DNA of 12,193 bases from Gammaproteobacteria bacterium (lineage in GTDB: Bacteria; Pseudomonadota; Gammaproteobacteria; JABABF01). Made by a program: the position numbers and the translations under genes. A model generated the notes under the pieces. The model was not told the DNA's origin. It searched no databases and saw only the letters and a list, made by a program, of their open reading frames with translations. The DNA is taken from positions 1 through 12,193 of the forward strand of contig JABABF010000025.1 in the NCBI GenBank assembly GCA_014238345.1, written 5' to 3'. Shown here piece after piece: positions 1-6,918 of the stretch (position 1 is its first letter; every line of letters begins with the position of its first letter).

Positions 1-282
1 CAGTGCGCGGGAGTCGATCATCAAATCTGAGATCACACAACAGAAACAACAAGGGGCATTGTCGGGGATGGGCGGGGAAGTAGCTCACATCAAATAGGGG
101 GCCAGCGAAGGGCAATTTGCGCCGCACACGCTCACACCGACTATGACCGAAGACCTCGCTGCCAACGGATTTGCGTCAAGTATCCGCTCCCGTACAGCAC
201 AGGTAGGCAACCTAGCCGTAGCTCAGCAAGCCTGCATTTATACTTGTCACCACGCTAAGCCGCGTCTTTAATTCAACTCCCC
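1..282. other. Gene-free left edge, possibly decayed DNA
   Basis: No recognisable gene. One + frame is open from base 2 to a TAG at 95-97 and could be the last 31 residues of a gene entering from the left (ending GEVAHIK). I do not recognise it. The same frame is open again to a TAA at 269-271, with an ATG at 143. That 42-residue stretch (MTEDLAANGFASSIRSR...) faintly recalls the catalytic region of P4-type integrases, but too weakly to call. The promoter of the next gene must lie here. TATACT at 239-244 is the best -10 candidate but has no convincing -35. Confidence 0.3.
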
Positions 283-675
283 GTGCATCCACACATTACC
301 ATGATCACCCTCGGTGTTCGCGACCTTGACCGCGCCATCGCTTTCTACCAAACAGGTCTCCAGCTACCTAAAAAACCCGGGTCGGAGACAAACATTGCCT
401 TTTTTGAGATGGGCAGCACCTTGCTCGGCCTCTATCCTCGCAACCTGCTAGCTGAGGATATCGGCGTATCAGAAGTTGGGTCTGGTTTTACTGCTGTTGC
501 CATAGCCCACAATGTGGCCTCAGCAGAGGCGGTGGATGCGCTACTGAGCGAGGCGGTCGCCGCCGGGGCAACACGGGTCAAAGCCGGGCAAAAAGTATTC
601 TGGGGCGGCTATTCTGGCTATTTTGCCGACCCAGAGGGCTTCTACTGGGAGGTGGCCTGGAATCCATACTGGTGA
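283..675 (+). CDS. VOC-family (glyoxalase/bleomycin-resistance fold) protein
   Basis: A 130-residue protein of the vicinal oxygen chelate superfamily, which includes small metal-dependent lyases, isomerases, dioxygenases and drug-binding proteins. The sequence shows the usual opening (ITLGVRDLDRAIAFY, residues 8-22), a central FFEMGSTLLGLYPR strand pair, and a C-terminal GGYSGYFADPEGFYWEVAWNP block whose Glu is the usual metal-ligand position. Length is typical. I keep the GTG at 283 because relatives carry a few residues before ITLGV. An ATG at 301 would remove six of these. No Shine-Dalgarno is visible. TATACT at 239-244 is a possible -10. The substrate cannot be told from sequence. A separate promoter before def suggests it is a stand-alone gene. 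Confidence 0.85.
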   Translation: MHPHITMITLGVRDLDRAIAFYQTGLQLPKKPGSETNIAFFEMGSTLLGLYPRNLLAEDIGVSEVGSGFTAVAIAHNVASAEAVDALLSEAVAAGATRVKAGQKVFWGGYSGYFADPEGFYWEVAWNPYW

Positions 676-734
676 ACTGCGGAACGGGTGGCGCGAAGAG
701 CCCCTTGGTCGTATGCTGGCTCACCCTTTTGTCC

Positions 735-764
735 TTGCCCAACAGTGCGTAGCCCAGCTATAAT
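735..764 (+). promoter_or_regulatory. Sigma70-type promoter for def-fmt
   Basis: TTGCCC (735-740, four of six to TTGACA) and a perfect TATAAT (759-764) are separated by 18 bases. Transcription would start near 771 and give a leader of about 80 bases before the def ATG at 852. It lies in the only sizeable gap upstream of def and points the right way. No experimental support is available. Confidence 0.6.
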
Positions 765-851
765 AGTTGGTGCTGAAATAGCCAGTACACACCGCATCCA
801 AAACGCTGTAAGCCACCGATTGTCCGCCCCTAACCCAGCTCCGTCGCCCCA

Positions 852-1358
852 ATGACTGTCCGCTCCATCCTCGCTTTTCCAGATCCTCGACTGCGGCGGC
901 GGGCGGCACCTGTTGCGCGCGTTGATAATAAAATCCGCCAATTAATCGACGATCTGCTCGAATCGATGTACGCCAGCGGTGGCATTGGCCTCGCTGCCAC
1001 GCAGATTGATGTGCATCAACGAGTGGTGGTGGCTGATGTTTCGGAACCCGGGCTAGAGCCGCTAGCACTCGTCAACCCCAAGTGGAACCCCGCCCCCGGT
1101 GCCGAGGTGCAACGGCATGAGGAGGGCTGCCTGTCAGTACCCGAAGTGCGCGCCGAAGTGCCTCGCTACAGCCGCGTGCTGGTCGAGGCATTAGATCGCG
1201 ATGGCCAGCCCCTCGCACTAGAAGCCGACAGTCTACTCGCCATCTGCCTACAACACGAAACCGACCACTTGGACGGCAAACTCTTTGTCGATTACCTGTC
1301 CCCAGTCAAACGGGAGATGATCCGCGACCGTCTGCGCAAACAACGCTACGTCGCTTAG
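852..1358 (+). CDS. def: Peptide deformylase
   Basis: A 168-residue cytosolic metalloenzyme that removes the N-formyl group from nascent proteins, normally with Fe2+. All three family motifs are intact: GIGLAATQ (residues 44-51), EGCLS (91-95, with metal ligand Cys93) and HETDH (135-139, with ligands His135 and His139 and catalytic Glu136). Length matches the E. coli enzyme. The ATG at 852 gives the usual opening (MTVRSILAFPDPRLR). There is no clear Shine-Dalgarno upstream. The gene lies 106 bases ahead of fmt, its functional partner, in the order common to gammaproteobacteria, and is probably transcribed from the promoter at 735-764. The dprA/LysM-type genes often found upstream of def are absent; a VOC gene is there instead. 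Confidence 0.98.
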   Translation: MTVRSILAFPDPRLRRRAAPVARVDNKIRQLIDDLLESMYASGGIGLAATQIDVHQRVVVADVSEPGLEPLALVNPKWNPAPGAEVQRHEEGCLSVPEVRAEVPRYSRVLVEALDRDGQPLALEADSLLAICLQHETDHLDGKLFVDYLSPVKREMIRDRLRKQRYVA

Positions 1359-1464
1359 CCCGCTCGGGTGACAACCCTCCAGCGGCCACGGGGAGCCCTC
1401 ACTGCTATGCCTGTCGCAAATTCAATATGAAGGTGCCACCGCTACCTCGCACAACCAAGCGCCT

Positions 1465-2439
1465 GTGCCTGCACTGAGCCTAGTTTTTGCTGGCACCTCT
1501 GAGTTCGGTGCCGCACAGCTCAATGCTCTACAGGGCGATGGCAGCTGCCAAGTGAGCGCCGTCTACACCCAACCCGACCGTCCGGCGGGTCGTGGGCAAA
1601 CTCTGCGCTCCAGTCCAGTCAAGCGCCTCGCGCTGGCTCAGGGGTTACCGCTGTACCAGCCACATAACTTGCAAGGCGATGCCGATCTGGAGAAGCTGAG
1701 CGCGCTGGAGCCCGAGTTGATTGTGGTCGCCGCCTATGGGATGTTACTACCCTCCGCCTGGCTGGCGCTCCCGCGTTACGGGGGCATTAACGTACACTGT
1801 TCGTTGCTCCCACGCTGGCGTGGAGCAGCACCGGTGCAACGCGCCATCGCCGCTGGCGATCGCCAGACTGGTGTCACCATCATGCAGATGGATGCCGGTC
1901 TTGACACCGGCGATATCCTCGCACAACGCCCCTGCACCATCGGCGACGATGAAAACGCGGGGGAGTTAGAGAGCCGCCTCGCCGCGCTGGGTGCCGGGGC
2001 TTTGCTGAAAGTGGTGTCTGCGCTAGCGCAAGGAACGCTACCAGTGGCGCGGGCACAAGATGATCGGCACAGCTGCCTCGCCCCCAAAATCCATCGGGAG
2101 GAGACTTGGCTAGACTGGACACAGACAGCAACGACGTTGGCTCGTCAAGTGCGTGCACTGAGTCCAGCGCCCGGTGCCCGCCTGCACACTGGGACGCAGC
2201 TGATCAAGCTGTGGCGTGCCGAAGCGCTACCCGGTGCTGCCAAAGCGCCACCAGGCCCCGTGCTCCCCGCCTCTGGCGGCGCAGCCAGAGAGCGGCTTGA
2301 GGTCGCTTGCGGGCAGGGTGTGTTGCGCCTGCTGGGACTACAGCTGCCCGGACGACGCACGCTGCACTCAGCGGACTTCTTGAACGGCCACGCCAAATTG
2401 TTGCCCCCAGGCTTACGCCTCGCCAGCTGCACTCCCTAG
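1465..2439 (+). CDS. fmt: Methionyl-tRNA formyltransferase
   Basis: A 324-residue enzyme that transfers a formyl group from 10-formyltetrahydrofolate to initiator Met-tRNA. The N-terminal domain shows LVFAGTSEFG near the start, the folate-binding SLLPRWRGAAP (113-123) with the catalytic Asn109 and His111 just before it, and MDAGLDTGD with catalytic Asp147. A smaller C-terminal tRNA-binding domain follows (about 210-320). It is slightly longer than the usual 311-318 residues. I use the GTG at 1465: it gives MPALSLVFAGT, matching the family start, and no in-frame ATG or GTG upstream fits better. No Shine-Dalgarno is evident. It is very likely cotranscribed with def. A 91-base C-rich spacer separates it from rsmB. 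Confidence 0.97.
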   Translation: MPALSLVFAGTSEFGAAQLNALQGDGSCQVSAVYTQPDRPAGRGQTLRSSPVKRLALAQGLPLYQPHNLQGDADLEKLSALEPELIVVAAYGMLLPSAWLALPRYGGINVHCSLLPRWRGAAPVQRAIAAGDRQTGVTIMQMDAGLDTGDILAQRPCTIGDDENAGELESRLAALGAGALLKVVSALAQGTLPVARAQDDRHSCLAPKIHREETWLDWTQTATTLARQVRALSPAPGARLHTGTQLIKLWRAEALPGAAKAPPGPVLPASGGAARERLEVACGQGVLRLLGLQLPGRRTLHSADFLNGHAKLLPPGLRLASCTP

Positions 2440-2530
2440 ACCCCTACAAGCACCCCATCCCCTCTGCAAACCCCCTCCATGCCCCCCCACTGCACCACCA
2501 CCATCCCGCTACGCCGCCGCCGTGTAACCA
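2440..2530 (+). other. C-rich, G-poor spacer between fmt and rsmB
   Basis: On the + strand this spacer is dominated by C with little G. It has C-runs at 2453-2456, 2459-2462, 2471-2475 and 2482-2488. The - strand therefore carries four G-runs of 4, 4, 5 and 7 with loops of 2, 8 and 6 bases, a potential G-quadruplex in the template strand. A C-rich, G-poor RNA is also the type of sequence that Rho factor loads on. Neither role is shown; the base pattern itself is plain. Confidence 0.5.
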
Positions 2531-3841
2531 ATGAATGACGCACAGGCGGTGGCCGCGCTGACGGTCAGCGATGTATTGCACCACGGCAGCTCGCTGGATC
2601 GGGCGCTTGCCACACGGATGACGAGCCTGCCCCCGATGCGGCATGCCCTATTGCGCGAGCTAACGCGCGGCACCATGCGCTGGCACCCCTATCTGCTTGC
2701 AATCCTCAAGCAGCTATTGAGTCGACCGATCGCGCAGCAGGATCCATGTGTCGTCAGCCTGCTCATGGTGGCTAGCTACCAACTTGATCACTCCAAACTG
2801 CCGCACTATGCCATCGTGCAACAGGCCGTCGAAGCCTGTTTGCCGCTGGGACGCAGCTGGGCCAAGCCACTAATTAATGGCGTGCTACGCTCCCGCCTGC
2901 GCCGCAAAGATTCGTTACTCAAAGCACTGTGCTGGCACGAACGTGACGCGTTGCCCCGATGGCTAGGACAACGGCTACGCAAGGAATGGCCGAAGCAATA
3001 TGCGGATATTGTCACAGCGGCGCAACAGCGCCCGCCCATGATGCTACGCGTCAATGCCTTGCGTGGTGAGCGCTCAGCGTATATGGCACAATTGAGCGAT
3101 GCTGGCATCCCCTGCCACCCCTGTGCAATCTCTCCATGCGGTATCGTGCTAGAAGAGGTGCGGCCGCCGCCAGAATTGCCTGGTTTTGGTGATGGGCTGG
3201 TCAGTGTGCAGGATGAATCAGCACAGCTGGCGGCTCCTTTGCTGGCTACGCGCAGTGGTGAGCGGGTACTCGATGCCTGCGCCGCGCCGGGCGGCAAGTC
3301 CGGCCACCTCTTGGAGCTGGCTCCCCAGATGGCCGAATTAACTATGCTCGACATCAACGAGGAACGCCTACAACTGGTGCATGGCGGCTTGGAGCGCCTC
3401 GGCCTTCCTGCCACCGGCACTGCTTTGCGCTATCTTGTCGCCGATGCCGCCCACCCTGAGGATTGGTGGGATAAAACGCCCTACGATCGCATCCTGCTTG
3501 ATGTGCCCTGCTCCGGCACCGGCGTGATGCGACGCCGCCCTGACATCAAGCACCTACGTCGTCCCGATGACATACCGCGCTTCGCTGAACTGCAGCTGCG
3601 GCTACTGAGCGCACTGTGGCCTTGCCTGCGTCCGGACGGTGAACTACTCTATGTTAGCTGCTCATTGTTTGGCGAGGAGAACTTCTCTGTGGTGCAACAC
3701 TTCCTGTCACAAGAACCCTCGGCGCAAACTGCTGAGCTGCCAGCCAACTGGGGGCAGGTGAGCGGCTCAGGGCGCGCTATCACGCCGACTCCCTCAGGCG
3801 GTGATGGCTTTTTCTTTGCACTGTTGCGGCGCACACACTAA
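2531..3841 (+). CDS. rsmB: 16S rRNA (cytosine-5) methyltransferase, C967 type
   Basis: A 436-residue SAM-dependent enzyme that makes m5C967 (E. coli numbering) in 16S rRNA. Residues about 1-135 form the NusB-like RNA-binding domain, and the Rossmann methyltransferase domain follows. Visible motifs are the SAM-binding DACAAPGGK (248-256), DVPCSGTGV with Cys327 (the product-release cysteine), and YVSCSLFGEEN with catalytic Cys377. Length is close to the E. coli protein (429). The ATG at 2531 follows an unusual C-rich spacer and has no Shine-Dalgarno. trkA begins 22 bases after the stop, so the two are probably one operon. Older names are sun and fmu. Confidence 0.96.
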   Translation: MNDAQAVAALTVSDVLHHGSSLDRALATRMTSLPPMRHALLRELTRGTMRWHPYLLAILKQLLSRPIAQQDPCVVSLLMVASYQLDHSKLPHYAIVQQAVEACLPLGRSWAKPLINGVLRSRLRRKDSLLKALCWHERDALPRWLGQRLRKEWPKQYADIVTAAQQRPPMMLRVNALRGERSAYMAQLSDAGIPCHPCAISPCGIVLEEVRPPPELPGFGDGLVSVQDESAQLAAPLLATRSGERVLDACAAPGGKSGHLLELAPQMAELTMLDINEERLQLVHGGLERLGLPATGTALRYLVADAAHPEDWWDKTPYDRILLDVPCSGTGVMRRRPDIKHLRRPDDIPRFAELQLRLLSALWPCLRPDGELLYVSCSLFGEENFSVVQHFLSQEPSAQTAELPANWGQVSGSGRAITPTPSGGDGFFFALLRRTH

Positions 3842-3863
3842 GGACGGGGCGAGGGCTTTTTGC

Positions 3864-5246
3864 ATGCGCATCATCATCGTCGGCATCAATCCCGTAGGCA
3901 TCGCGCTGGTACGTAATCTTGTGCAGGAGGAACAAAACGATATCACCTTGGTGGCCGAGGACGCTGAGCAGCTGCGCCAATTGCAGTCGCGCATTGATAT
4001 CCGCACTGTACACGGCCCGGCCTCCCATCCCAATGTGCTTGAGCGCGCCGGTGCCGAGGATGCCGATATTTTGATGGCGGTAACCGACAACGACGAGAGC
4101 AATATGATCGCCTGCCAAGTAGCGCACAGCTGTTTCCGCACACCCAAAAAAATCTGCCGCATCCGCTCTCGCGCCTATCTACAGAATCCAGCGTTGTTTG
4201 ACCCTGACGGCGGTGTGCCGGTAGATGTCCTCATCCGACCCGAAGAAATGCTCACCGATGCCATTCATCGGCTCTTGAAACTGCCCGGAGCGCTACAAGT
4301 GCTGAACTTCGCCGAGGGGCGGGTGCAGCTGGTGGCCGTCACTGTGACTGAGAGTGGACCTATCGCCGGACACAAAATCGGCGCACTCCACGAGCGTATG
4401 CCAGACGTCGACTGCCGGGTAGCGGCGATCTACCGCCGCAACCACCCGCCGCTGATCCCGCAGGGCGATACCACGATTGAAGCGGGCGACGAGGTGTTTT
4501 TCATCGCTGAGCCGGCACACATTGCCGAGGTGATGCGCTGTATGCGGCCGATGGATCCAGGCTACCGCAACATCGTCGTCGCTGGTGGCGGCCAAGTCGG
4601 TGAGCGGCTAGTCGCCAACATTGAGGACGACTACCATGTACGTGTCATCGAACGATTGATGTCGCGTTGCACCTATCTATCCGAAGAACTCAAGCGCACT
4701 ATCGTGCTGTGTGGCGATGCATCAGACAGCGAGTTTCTCCACGATATAGAAATTCAGCGCGCTGATGTGTTCTGTGCGCTGACCAATGATGATGCCGCCA
4801 ATATCATGTCGGCGTTGCTGGCTAAAAAGCTCGGTGTGCGCAAAGTGATCTCACTAGTCAACGATGACGCCTATACGGATCTCGTACACAGCGGCTCAAT
4901 TGATATCGCGCTGTCGGCTCGGCAATTCACTATCAGTGAAATATTGGCACAGGTGCGACAGGGTGATGTATCCACGGTGCATTCATTACGCCGTGGGGCG
5001 GCCGAGGCCATCGAGCTGGTAGTGCATGGAGATCGGCGCAATTCTCAGGTCATTGGGCAGGCGTTACGCAACATAGAACTACCGGTCGGCGTGACGATCG
5101 GAGCACTGGTGCGCGGCGACCAAGTTTTGATCGCCCACGGAAATACTGTAATGGAAGCAGATGATCATGTGATCTTATTTGTCGTGGACAAAAGCTGCAT
5201 CCCGCAAGTTAACCGCTTGTTTCAAACTGACTTTGGCTTCTTTTAA
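3864..5246 (+). CDS. trkA: Trk potassium-uptake regulatory subunit TrkA
   Basis: A peripheral cytosolic protein that binds NAD(H) and other nucleotides and gates the TrkH channel. The 460 residues hold two tandem RCK units: TrkA_N about 1-120, TrkA_C about 140-225, then a second pair from about 232 to 455. The second nucleotide site is classical (GGGQVG 241-246, acidic Glu263 in VIER). The first is degenerate: GINPVG (7-12) replaces GxGxxG, and Ala31 stands where the family has the ribose-binding Asp. I start at the ATG at 3864, giving MRIIIVG as in E. coli (458 residues), with GAGGG at 3851-3855 as Shine-Dalgarno. A longer frame from 3801 overlaps rsmB and adds residues unlike the family. 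trkH follows after 30 bases. Confidence 0.96.
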   Translation: MRIIIVGINPVGIALVRNLVQEEQNDITLVAEDAEQLRQLQSRIDIRTVHGPASHPNVLERAGAEDADILMAVTDNDESNMIACQVAHSCFRTPKKICRIRSRAYLQNPALFDPDGGVPVDVLIRPEEMLTDAIHRLLKLPGALQVLNFAEGRVQLVAVTVTESGPIAGHKIGALHERMPDVDCRVAAIYRRNHPPLIPQGDTTIEAGDEVFFIAEPAHIAEVMRCMRPMDPGYRNIVVAGGGQVGERLVANIEDDYHVRVIERLMSRCTYLSEELKRTIVLCGDASDSEFLHDIEIQRADVFCALTNDDAANIMSALLAKKLGVRKVISLVNDDAYTDLVHSGSIDIALSARQFTISEILAQVRQGDVSTVHSLRRGAAEAIELVVHGDRRNSQVIGQALRNIELPVGVTIGALVRGDQVLIAHGNTVMEADDHVILFVVDKSCIPQVNRLFQTDFGFF

Positions 5247-5276
5247 AGCGCCGCCCACCTGATCCTCAAAAACGCA

Positions 5277-6734
5277 GTGAACATCCAGCTGGTCACCCAT
5301 AACTTTGGCTTGCTTCTACTATTATTTAGCCCGGTATTTTTCCCCCCTATACTGTTTGCTTTCTGGGAGGGCGGAAATTCTCTGTACAGTTTCACCGTGG
5401 CGGCTGCTATTGCGGCAAGTGTCGGTTTCACGCTGTGGCGAGGTACCAAGCGCTTTATTCGCCCCACAGACGAGCTGAGCTTGCGCGACAGCTTCCTGCT
5501 AACCGCCTTGTTCTGGCTCGGACTCAGCAGCTTCGGAGCGTTGCCTTTCATCTTGTTAGATGATCTACAGCTGTCGGTAACCGATGCGCTTTTTGAGTCA
5601 CTATCTGGCCTGACCACTACTGGGGCAACCGTGATCGTAGGGCTAGATCTACTGCCACACTCACTGCTCTTTTACCGAAATCTATTGCAATGGATCGGCG
5701 GCATCGGCCTGATTGTTATCGCCGTCGCCATCTTGCCGTTATTACGGGTGGGTGGTATGCACATGTATCGCACTGAAGTACCTGGGCCAACCAAAGACAC
5801 CAAATTGGCTCCTCGCATCTCTGACACCGCACAATTTCTATTTCTGATCTATTGCGTTTTTACTTTTTTGTGTGTTATCGCCTACTGGCTGTGTGGTATG
5901 TCTTTTTTCGATGCAGTCTGCCACGCATTCTCGACGATCTCTATTGGTGGATTCTCCACTCACGACAAAAGTTTTGGATATTTTGACAATCCACTAATAC
6001 CTCTTGTAGGATGCTTTTTCATGGCAGCAGCTGGAATTAATTTTTCTCTACATTTTTTTGCATGGAAAAGAAAGCGCATTGCGCACTATTTTAGCGACAT
6101 GGAATGCACTGCCTTCCTGTTAATTTTGCTTTTTATCGCCACCATAACCAGCGCAACTCTGTATTTTCTTGATGTACTGTCGCTAAGGGACAGTGTCTTG
6201 CACGGTATGTTTCAATCCATTTCCCTAGTTACCACTACTGGGTTCACTAGTGCCTCAATGACTGGCTGGCCAACGTTCCTGCCTATCTTATTATTAATGA
6301 TGGCATCAATTGGTGCCTGCTCCGGCTCTACTTGCGGCGGCGTAAAAGTCATTCGTGTGCAAGTGCTTTTGTTGCTAGCACTACGTGAACTTCGCCAGCT
6401 ACTACATCCGGGATCTGTTTGGCGGCTTAAGGTGGGGCGTAATCCAATCCCCAATCGGATAGCATTTGGGGTGTTTAGTTTTTTCTCAATTTACGTACTG
6501 GCTTTTATCGCGATTTTCCTTGCCTTGCTAGCTACGGATTTAGATTTTCAGTCCAGCTTCTTCTCTGTTATCGCCACTCTGAATAATTTGGGCCCTGGCT
6601 GGGGTGTAGTAGAAAGCAATTACAAAGAAATAAGCGATGTACATAAATGGATATTAAGTTTTAGTATGCTGTTAGGGCGTCTTGAAGTGTTTTCACTTTT
6701 AGTGCTATTTATGCCGGGTTTTTGGCGAAGATAG
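5277..6734 (+). CDS. trkH: Trk potassium-uptake channel subunit TrkH
   Basis: An inner-membrane protein of 485 residues (E. coli 483) that conducts K+ and is gated by TrkA. It is strongly hydrophobic throughout, and the four pore-loop repeats are recognisable: TTTGAT (113-118), SIGGF (222-226), TTTGF (319-323) and NNLGPG (436-441), each with the filter glycine. GSTCGG (350-355) corresponds to GSTGGG in E. coli TrkH, with Cys353 for Gly. The GTG at 5277 is the only sensible start, since the next in-frame Met lies beyond residue 150. No Shine-Dalgarno is seen. From about 5820 onward the gene is visibly richer in A and T, including at third codon positions, than its 5' part or its upstream neighbours. 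Confidence 0.96.
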   Translation: MNIQLVTHNFGLLLLLFSPVFFPPILFAFWEGGNSLYSFTVAAAIAASVGFTLWRGTKRFIRPTDELSLRDSFLLTALFWLGLSSFGALPFILLDDLQLSVTDALFESLSGLTTTGATVIVGLDLLPHSLLFYRNLLQWIGGIGLIVIAVAILPLLRVGGMHMYRTEVPGPTKDTKLAPRISDTAQFLFLIYCVFTFLCVIAYWLCGMSFFDAVCHAFSTISIGGFSTHDKSFGYFDNPLIPLVGCFFMAAAGINFSLHFFAWKRKRIAHYFSDMECTAFLLILLFIATITSATLYFLDVLSLRDSVLHGMFQSISLVTTTGFTSASMTGWPTFLPILLLMMASIGACSGSTCGGVKVIRVQVLLLLALRELRQLLHPGSVWRLKVGRNPIPNRIAFGVFSFFSIYVLAFIAIFLALLATDLDFQSSFFSVIATLNNLGPGWGVVESNYKEISDVHKWILSFSMLLGRLEVFSLLVLFMPGFWRR

Positions 6735-6747
6735 AATGAATAAGACC

Positions 6748-6783
6748 ACTATATTTAGTGTTTGTTTTATGATGAAATATAGT
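6748..6783 (+). terminator. Possible weak hairpin terminator after trkH
   Basis: ACTATATTT (6748-6756) and AAATATAGT (6775-6783) form a perfect 9-base-pair inverted repeat with an 18-base loop, starting 13 bases after the trkH stop. An AT-rich run follows. The stem is almost all A-T pairs and the loop is long, so it would be a poor intrinsic terminator. It may instead act as an mRNA 3'-end hairpin. Confidence 0.3.
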
Positions 6784-6870
6784 TGAGTATTAATTTTATT
6801 TGTTGTGGTTTCAAGTGGTTCGAGATCGCTGAGCATCCTAAGCAGGTGTCGGCCGAGCATCGTTTACTCT

Positions 6871-6879
6871 TGCTATAAT
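6871..6879 (+). promoter_or_regulatory. Extended -10 promoter for glyQS
   Basis: TGCTATAAT contains a perfect TATAAT (6874-6879) preceded by TG at the extended -10 position. No good -35 lies 16-18 bases upstream, which is allowed for extended -10 promoters. The expected start of transcription is near 6885-6887, about 33 bases before the glyQS ATG and at the base of the leader hairpin. Confidence 0.6.
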
Positions 6880-6883
6880 ATCA

Positions 6884-6909
6884 GCTGAGTTCTAAGATCT
6901 AGAATCAGC
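6884..6909 (+). promoter_or_regulatory. Leader hairpin directly upstream of glyQS
   Basis: GCTGAGTTCTA (6884-6894) pairs with TAGAATCAGC (6900-6909). This gives ten base pairs, one bulged G (6889) and a five-base loop. It ends nine bases before the start codon, where a Shine-Dalgarno would normally lie, and is followed by ATTTTAAAA. With the predicted start site it would be the extreme 5' end of the mRNA. It could stabilise the message, affect initiation or be a protein-binding inverted repeat; which one is unknown. Confidence 0.5.
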
Positions 6910-6918
6910 ATTTTAAAA

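Noticed and set aside
642..1068. Two overlapping - strand open frames of 99 and 115 residues across the VOC-def gap
   Set aside because: They run antisense into def, resemble no family, and lie over the def promoter and start. def is certain from its motifs.
1359..1464. Hairpins such as GGGTGACAACCC between def and fmt as a terminator
   Set aside because: Stems are only four base pairs with no T-run, and fmt downstream has no promoter of its own that I can see.
2806..3420. A 204-residue - strand open frame inside rsmB
   Set aside because: It is the antisense shadow of the rsmB methyltransferase domain in GC-rich DNA, with a low-complexity Ser/Arg-rich product.
3801..3863. Longer TrkA beginning at ATG 3801
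   Set aside because: It overlaps the rsmB end and adds 21 residues unlike the family. ATG 3864 gives the conserved MRIIIVG start and has a Shine-Dalgarno.
6735..6918. T-box riboswitch ahead of glyQS
   Set aside because: The leader after the predicted start is only about 33 bases, with no room for a specifier stem or antiterminator.
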